DNA from: M55B175 sp964635265 | GTDB taxonomy: Bacteria > Desulfobacterota > Desulfobacteria > Desulfobacterales > Desulfosalsimonadaceae | Reading direction: 5' to 3' | Length of the DNA stretch: 11,025 nt | Assembly: GCA_964635265.1 (NCBI GenBank) | Contig: CAZWNV010000101.1 | Span: 1-11,025 of the forward strand | In this document: one piece after another, positions 7,327 through 11,025 of the stretch | How positions within the stretch are numbered: the first letter of the stretch is position 1 | Layout: each line of letters opens with the position of its first letter | The notes under the pieces: generated by a model | What the model was told of the DNA's origin: nothing | The model's database searches: none | Seen by the model: only the letters and a program-made list of their open reading frames with translations | Program-made: the position numbers and the translations under genes

Positions 7327-7331
7327 TTCAA
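7316..7331. promoter_or_regulatory. Perfect 16-base palindrome over the dsr promoter -10, candidate operator
   Basis: TTGAATATATATTCAA reads the same on both strands, with eight-base half sites and no mismatch. It covers the proposed -10 element of the dsr promoter and lies about 82 bases upstream of asnS on the other strand. A dimeric regulator bound here would block RNA polymerase. The outer TTGAA/TTCAA arms are reminiscent of FNR/CRP-family half sites, but spacing and sequence do not match canonical FNR (TTGAT-N4-ATCAA), Rex or HcpR sites, so no regulator is named. Confidence 0.55.
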
Positions 7332-7386
7332 CCTTTTGCAACGGAAAATAAAAATCAACTATTTTCTAATAAATTCGCAAACAATA

Positions 7387-7403
7387 CCCCACCCGGGGTG
7401 GGG
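7387..7403 (+). promoter_or_regulatory. GC-rich hairpin at the ribosome binding site of the operon's first gene
   Basis: CCCCACCCGGGGTGGGG is a 17-base inverted repeat. In RNA it can form a CCCCAC/GTGGGG stem of six GC-rich pairs with a CCGGG loop. The following bases give GGAGG at 7402-7406, just before the ATG at 7410, so the hairpin ties up the first bases of the Shine-Dalgarno. It stands out sharply from the AT-rich leader around it. It could tune translation or be a DNA operator. No run of T follows, so it is not an intrinsic terminator. Confidence 0.5.
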
Positions 7404-7409
7404 AGGGAC

Positions 7410-7955
7410 ATGCAACCGGAAACCGTATTATCAAAGAAACGCAAAGAGATAGTCAATCAATGGTTTGATGCAGCAATGGCCGCCTATCCGGAGGGCTCGG
7501 GGAGTTTCTTCAAAAACAACTCCGATCCGTTTGCCAATCCGGTAGGAAACACAATTTCCCGTTGTCTGCATGAGCTCTTTGATGAACTGATGAAATCCGA
7601 AATGGATACGGAAGCTGTGCGGCATGCACTCGATGGCATCATTCGCATTCAGTCCCTGCAGGAATTTCAGCCCTCGGATGCCATTGGATTTATTTTCGAG
7701 ATCAGACCCTCCATAAAAGCCTGCTTTCGGAAAACCCGCGGTGACACGGCGGTGGAAGCATATCTCACGGCGCTGTCGGCAAATACGGAGACGCTTTTGC
7801 GCATGGCGTTTGACTTATACATGGAATGCCGGCAGAAGGTGTTTTTGCTTCGTGCCAACCATTCCAACGATCGGGTCAGACAGCTCCTGATCAAGAAAGG
7901 CTATATCCAGGAGATTCCGAAAAAGGGAAAAAACCTTGAAGATATTGATGTGTAA
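7410..7955 (+). CDS. RsbRD N-terminal-domain protein, first gene of the dsrMKJOP operon
   Basis: This encodes 181 residues from ATG at 7410. A GTG at 7398 would add four residues but would place the GGAGG site inside the gene. It is a soluble, mostly helical protein with no signal peptide or membrane segment. The opening KKRKEIVNQWFDAAMAAYP...FFKNNSDPFANPVG and the later ...HALDGIIRIQSLQEFQPSDAIGFIFEIR and MECRQKVFLLRANHSNDRV match what I know of the RsbRD_N family, the sensory N-terminal domain of stressosome RsbR-type proteins. That domain is often found as a stand-alone protein before dsrM in sulfate reducers. No STAS domain follows, so it cannot form an ordinary stressosome partner by itself. 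The 47-base gap to dsrM contains no terminator. A role in sensing redox or sulfur state for the Dsr complex is inferred only from position. Confidence 0.8.
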   Translation: MQPETVLSKKRKEIVNQWFDAAMAAYPEGSGSFFKNNSDPFANPVGNTISRCLHELFDELMKSEMDTEAVRHALDGIIRIQSLQEFQPSDAIGFIFEIRPSIKACFRKTRGDTAVEAYLTALSANTETLLRMAFDLYMECRQKVFLLRANHSNDRVRQLLIKKGYIQEIPKKGKNLEDIDV

Positions 7956-8002
7956 CCGGATCATCAATCAACGGCATCAAACTGTAGAGTGAGGTAATGT
8001 CA

Positions 8003-8998
8003 ATGAATGTCAGTTATTTGTATTCGCTTCTGGCGGTGATCGTGCTGGGGTTAATCGCTTACGCGGGAGCGGCGGTCGGACTGGAGATTCTGTTCGGCAT
8101 TGTAATTCCCTACCTGGCAGTGCTCATTTTCCTGGTGGGGTTTGCCAACCGGATCCTGGACTGGGCCAATACGCCGGTACCGTTCCGAATCACCACCACC
8201 TGCGGGCAGCAGAAGTCGCAGGAAATGTTTAAACACTCGAAGATCGACAACCCGACCACCACCGGCGGCGTCATTATCCGGATGTTATTGGAAATTTTTC
8301 TGTTTCGTTCGCTGTTCCGGAACAACCGGGTGGAGATCAAGGGCAAGCGGATTTCCTATAAGTGGGTGGTCTGGCTCTGGCTGTTCGCTCTGGGGTTTCA
8401 TTATTCCTTTTTCGTGGTCGTAATCCGGCACCTGCGCTTCTTTGTCGAGCCCACCCCCTTCTTTGTCCATGCCCTCGAAACCGTTGACGGCATTCTCCAG
8501 CTCGGCCTGCCGGAGCTTTTCCTCTCCGGCGTTACCCTTCTGGGCATGGCGGTGCTGCTGCTGCTGCGCCGGATCCTGCTGCCCAAAATCAACTATTTTT
8601 CCCGGGCCGCCGATTACTTCCCGCTGTTTTTGATCATTGGCATTGCGCTCACCGGTCTTTTAATGCGCCATTTCACCAAGGTGGACGTCGTAAAGGTAAA
8701 GGAGCTCACCCTGGGCCTGGCTTCCTTTCACCCGGGAATCCCTGATGGCGGAGTAGGAGCGCTGTTTTACGTGCACATCTTTTTTGTCAGCATTCTCGTA
8801 GCCTACATTCCATTCAGCAAGCTCATGCACATGGGCGGGATTTTTTTGAGCCCCACCCGGAACCTGGCCAATAACAACCGGACAAAGCGGCACATCAATC
8901 CGTGGAATCCGGAAGTCACGATCCATACGTATCCAGAATACGAAGAACATTTCAGGGATAAAATGAAAGAAGCGGGCATCCCGGTGGAAAAGGAGTAA
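8003..8998 (+). CDS. dsrM: DsrM, heme b membrane subunit of the DsrMKJOP complex
   Basis: This encodes 331 residues. DsrM resembles the gamma subunit of respiratory nitrate reductase (NarI) and exchanges electrons with the menaquinone pool through b hemes. About six hydrophobic segments are visible: two at the N-terminus (residues 5-48), then about 121-141, 161-183, 195-213 and 231-262. His123, His133, His203, His238 and His256 lie in or at the edges of helices and are candidate heme ligands. The loop FRITTTCGQQKS (61-72) with Cys67 is a conserved DsrM signature. The start at ATG 8003 was chosen because GAGG (7991-7994) lies eight bases upstream. The ATG at 7997 would leave only two bases. 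AAGGAG at the 3' end of the gene serves dsrK, which begins two bases after the stop. Confidence 0.93.
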   Translation: MNVSYLYSLLAVIVLGLIAYAGAAVGLEILFGIVIPYLAVLIFLVGFANRILDWANTPVPFRITTTCGQQKSQEMFKHSKIDNPTTTGGVIIRMLLEIFLFRSLFRNNRVEIKGKRISYKWVVWLWLFALGFHYSFFVVVIRHLRFFVEPTPFFVHALETVDGILQLGLPELFLSGVTLLGMAVLLLLRRILLPKINYFSRAADYFPLFLIIGIALTGLLMRHFTKVDVVKVKELTLGLASFHPGIPDGGVGALFYVHIFFVSILVAYIPFSKLMHMGGIFLSPTRNLANNNRTKRHINPWNPEVTIHTYPEYEEHFRDKMKEAGIPVEKE

Positions 8999-9000
8999 AT

Positions 9001-10623
9001 ATGGCAGAAGAACTTCCAAAACCCGAGGAAATGTTTGAGAGCATCGACCATACTCCCCCGGAGGAGGAATGGGAGAAAATCAAGTCCCCTATCGTCCCGG
9101 GGCGATTCGCATATCCGGCCAAGGACAAAAACCTGGAGATCATGGAGTTTCGCACTCCGGGGGAATGGTCGCCGGCGGATGAAGAATGGCCGATTCCGGA
9201 TAACTGGCAGGAAATTATTCACGAAGGCTTCAAAGAGCGGCTGGACAAATACCGATCGCTCAAGGTCTTTATGGATACATGCGTCCGCTGCGGTGCCTGC
9301 GCGGATAAATGCCATTTCTTTATCGGCACCGGAGATCCCAAGAACATGCCGGTGGTGCGCGCCGAACTCCTGCGCTCCATCTACCGCAAGGATTTCACAA
9401 AGGCGGGAAAGATCCTGGGCTCTATCGCGGGAGGCCGCAAGCTCACCAAGGAGGTGATCAAGGAGTGGTTCGCGTATTTTTACCAATGCTCGGAATGCCG
9501 CCGCTGCTCGGTCTTCTGCCCCTACGGGATTGATACCGCGGAGGTGACCATGATGGGCCGCGAGCTCCTCAACCTGCTTGGGATCAATATCAACTGGATC
9601 ATGGAGCCGGTGGCCAACTGCTTCCGCACGGGCAACCATCTGGGCATTCAGCCCCAGGCCTTCAAAGAGATCGTGGAATTTCTCACCGACGACATCGAGG
9701 AATTGACCGGCATCAAAATCAATCCCTCCTTTAACCGCAAGGGGGCGGAAATCCTTTTTATCACCCCCTCCGGAGACTACTTTGCCGACCCCGGCACCTA
9801 TACCTTCATGGGCTATCTGATGCTCTTTGAAGCGCTCGGCCTGGATTATACCCTGAGCACATACGCTTCCGAGGGCGGCAATTTCGGTCTGTTCACCTCC
9901 TCGGATGCCATGAAGAAATTAAATTCCAAAATGTACGCCGAGGCCAAGCGACTGGGGGTCAAGTGGATTCTCGGCGGCGAATGCGGCCATATGTGGCGCG
10001 TAATCAACCAATATATGGATACCATGAACGGTCCGGCCGATTTTCTGGAGGTTCCCAAGTCCCCGATAACCGGCACGGTTTTCCACAACGCCGCATCCAC
10101 GAAAATGGTGCACATTACCGAGTTTACAGCGGACCTGATTCGGCACAACAAGCTGAACCTGGATCTCAGCCGCAATGATCACCTCAAGGTCACCTTTCAT
10201 GATTCCTGCAACCCCGCGCGGGCCATGGGGCTTCTCGATGAACCCCGCTATGTCATAGAGAATGTGTGCAACAACTTCTATGAAATGCCGGATGAAACAA
10301 TCCGGGAGAAGACCTTCTGCTGCGGCAGCGGATCCGGCTTAAATACCGAGGAGGTGATGGACCTCCGCCTTCGCGGCGGCCTTCCCCGGGCAAACGCCGT
10401 AAGACACGTTCACGACAAATACGGGGTGAATATGCTGGCCTGCATCTGCGCCATCGACCGGGCCGCTCTTCCGCCGCTGATGGAATACTGGGTCCCTGCC
10501 GTCGATGTCACAGGAGTCCATGAACTGGTCGCAAACGCGCTGGTTCTGGACGGGGAGATCGAGCGGACCACAAACCTGCGGTTCGAACCCCTGAAGCAAG
10601 AGGAGGACGAGGCGGATGAATGA
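9001..10623 (+). CDS. dsrK: DsrK, HdrD-like catalytic iron-sulfur subunit of DsrMKJOP
   Basis: This encodes 540 residues. DsrK is the cytoplasmic, membrane-associated subunit thought to reduce the trisulfide form of DsrC, in the way HdrD acts on heterodisulfide. Two ferredoxin-type [4Fe-4S] sites are visible: Cys94-x2-Cys97-x2-Cys100-x3-Cys104 and Cys163-x2-Cys166-x2-Cys169-x3-Cys173, each followed by the expected HF or PYG. The C-terminal half has CCG-type cysteine motifs for a special catalytic cluster: GGECGH (Cys328), DSCNP (Cys403), FCCGSGSG (Cys440, Cys441) and LACICA (Cys481, Cys483). AAGGAG five bases before the ATG gives a firm start. The last eight bases overlap dsrJ. An acidic C-terminal tail (KQEEDEADE) contains the dsrJ ribosome binding site at DNA level. 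Length and order agree with known DsrK. Confidence 0.95.
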   Translation: MAEELPKPEEMFESIDHTPPEEEWEKIKSPIVPGRFAYPAKDKNLEIMEFRTPGEWSPADEEWPIPDNWQEIIHEGFKERLDKYRSLKVFMDTCVRCGACADKCHFFIGTGDPKNMPVVRAELLRSIYRKDFTKAGKILGSIAGGRKLTKEVIKEWFAYFYQCSECRRCSVFCPYGIDTAEVTMMGRELLNLLGININWIMEPVANCFRTGNHLGIQPQAFKEIVEFLTDDIEELTGIKINPSFNRKGAEILFITPSGDYFADPGTYTFMGYLMLFEALGLDYTLSTYASEGGNFGLFTSSDAMKKLNSKMYAEAKRLGVKWILGGECGHMWRVINQYMDTMNGPADFLEVPKSPITGTVFHNAASTKMVHITEFTADLIRHNKLNLDLSRNDHLKVTFHDSCNPARAMGLLDEPRYVIENVCNNFYEMPDETIREKTFCCGSGSGLNTEEVMDLRLRGGLPRANAVRHVHDKYGVNMLACICAIDRAALPPLMEYWVPAVDVTGVHELVANALVLDGEIERTTNLRFEPLKQEEDEADE

Positions 10624-11002
10624 TAAGGGAATAATCGTAGTCGGACTGATCATCTTCGTAGTCGTTTTCACGTTTCCCTTTTGGTATAACCACGGGTCAG
10701 CCACGGAGACACCGGAACCGGAGCTTACCAAAAAGGCCAAAAAGGCGGAAAAGTGCGTCGAAGAGACCGAATATATGCGCAAAGAGCATATGCAGATCCT
10801 CGATGAGTGGCGGGATACCGTGGTTCGCGACGCAAAGCGGATCTATGTAAACGCAAGCGGCAAGGAATACATGGCAAGCCTCTCCAACACCTGTGTGGAT
10901 TGCCATTCCAACAAGGAAGAGTTCTGCGACAAATGCCATGATTATGCATCTGTTGAACCTTACTGCTGGGATTGCCATAAATATCCGGAGGAGAAGAAGT
11001 GA
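10616..11002 (+). CDS. dsrJ: DsrJ, periplasmic triheme cytochrome c of DsrMKJOP
   Basis: This encodes 128 residues. An N-terminal hydrophobic stretch (about residues 5-23, GIIVVGLIIFVVVFTFPFW) acts as an uncleaved anchor or signal, placing the rest in the periplasm. Three CXXCH heme c motifs follow near the C-terminus: CVDCH (93-97), CDKCH (104-108) and CWDCH (117-121). Cys47 (KAEKCVEE) is a lone cysteine outside these motifs. In DsrJ of Allochromatium a conserved cysteine at about this position has been proposed as distal ligand of one heme. The start ATG at 10616 has AGGAGG (10601-10606) nine bases upstream inside dsrK. The TGA stop shares its A with the dsrO ATG. The electron partner of DsrJ is not settled in the literature. 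Confidence 0.94.
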   Translation: MNDKGIIVVGLIIFVVVFTFPFWYNHGSATETPEPELTKKAKKAEKCVEETEYMRKEHMQILDEWRDTVVRDAKRIYVNASGKEYMASLSNTCVDCHSNKEEFCDKCHDYASVEPYCWDCHKYPEEKK

Positions 11003-11025
11003 TGGACAACAGCAGACGAAGCTTT
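11002..11025 (+). CDS. dsrO: DsrO, 5' end only (Tat-exported periplasmic iron-sulfur protein)
   Basis: Only eight codons fit before the window ends: MDNSRRSF. The RRSF sequence fits a twin-arginine (Tat) signal, as expected for DsrO, a ferredoxin-like [4Fe-4S] protein that folds in the cytoplasm before export and sits with DsrJ on the periplasmic side. GGAGGAG at 10987-10993 is eight bases upstream, and the ATG overlaps the dsrJ stop by one base (TGATG). Assignment depends on gene order and the Tat motif, since the iron-sulfur domains lie outside. The gene is cut by the window edge, not broken. Confidence 0.85.

Noticed and set aside
1..11025. tRNA or rRNA genes, CRISPR arrays, insertion sequences, phage or defence genes
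   Set aside because: Nothing of this kind was seen. There are no spaced direct repeats, transposase motifs, terminal inverted repeats or tRNA-like folds, and the gene content is housekeeping and energy metabolism.

Overview
The window looks like chromosomal DNA from a Gram-negative dissimilatory sulfate-reducing bacterium, most likely Desulfobacterota (class Desulfobacteria or a close relative). The main evidence is a dsrMKJO... operon with a triheme DsrJ and a Tat-exported DsrO. A small low-spin (assimilatory-type) sulfite reductase of the kind known from Desulfovibrio and a methyltetrahydrofolate methyltransferase of the Wood-Ljungdahl type agree with this. Genus cannot be fixed from the sequence alone.

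Left part (1-4290): a possible 3' end of an unknown ORF enters from the left edge. A small two-helix membrane protein gene follows on the minus strand (165-446). An AT-rich non-coding stretch (447-709) carries several degenerate DnaA-box-like sites and a tandem TAA run, and is a candidate replication origin. It is followed by dnaN (beta clamp) and gyrB (gyrase B). These two overlap by four bases with no recF between them. No dnaA is seen in the window.

Middle part (4329-7234), all on the minus strand and read right to left: asnS, then a 218-residue siroheme/[4Fe-4S] sulfite reductase-like protein, then a pterin-dependent methyltransferase. The last two are almost contiguous and are probably co-translated. 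The group converges on gyrB with no obvious terminator in the 38-base gap.

Right part (7235-11025): a divergent intergenic region of 175 bases holds a good sigma70-like promoter whose -10 element lies inside a perfect 16-base palindrome, and a GC-rich hairpin touching the ribosome binding site. From it runs an operon: an RsbRD N-terminal-domain protein, dsrM, dsrK, dsrJ and the first eight codons of dsrO, with tight spacing or overlaps from dsrM onward. DsrMKJOP is the membrane complex that connects the quinone pool and periplasmic redox carriers to reduction of the DsrC trisulfide made by DsrAB. The window therefore places central energy metabolism next to replication genes. The most interesting unexplained elements are the palindromic operator candidate, the RsbRD-domain protein at the head of the operon, the origin candidate, and the siroheme protein/methyltransferase pair.
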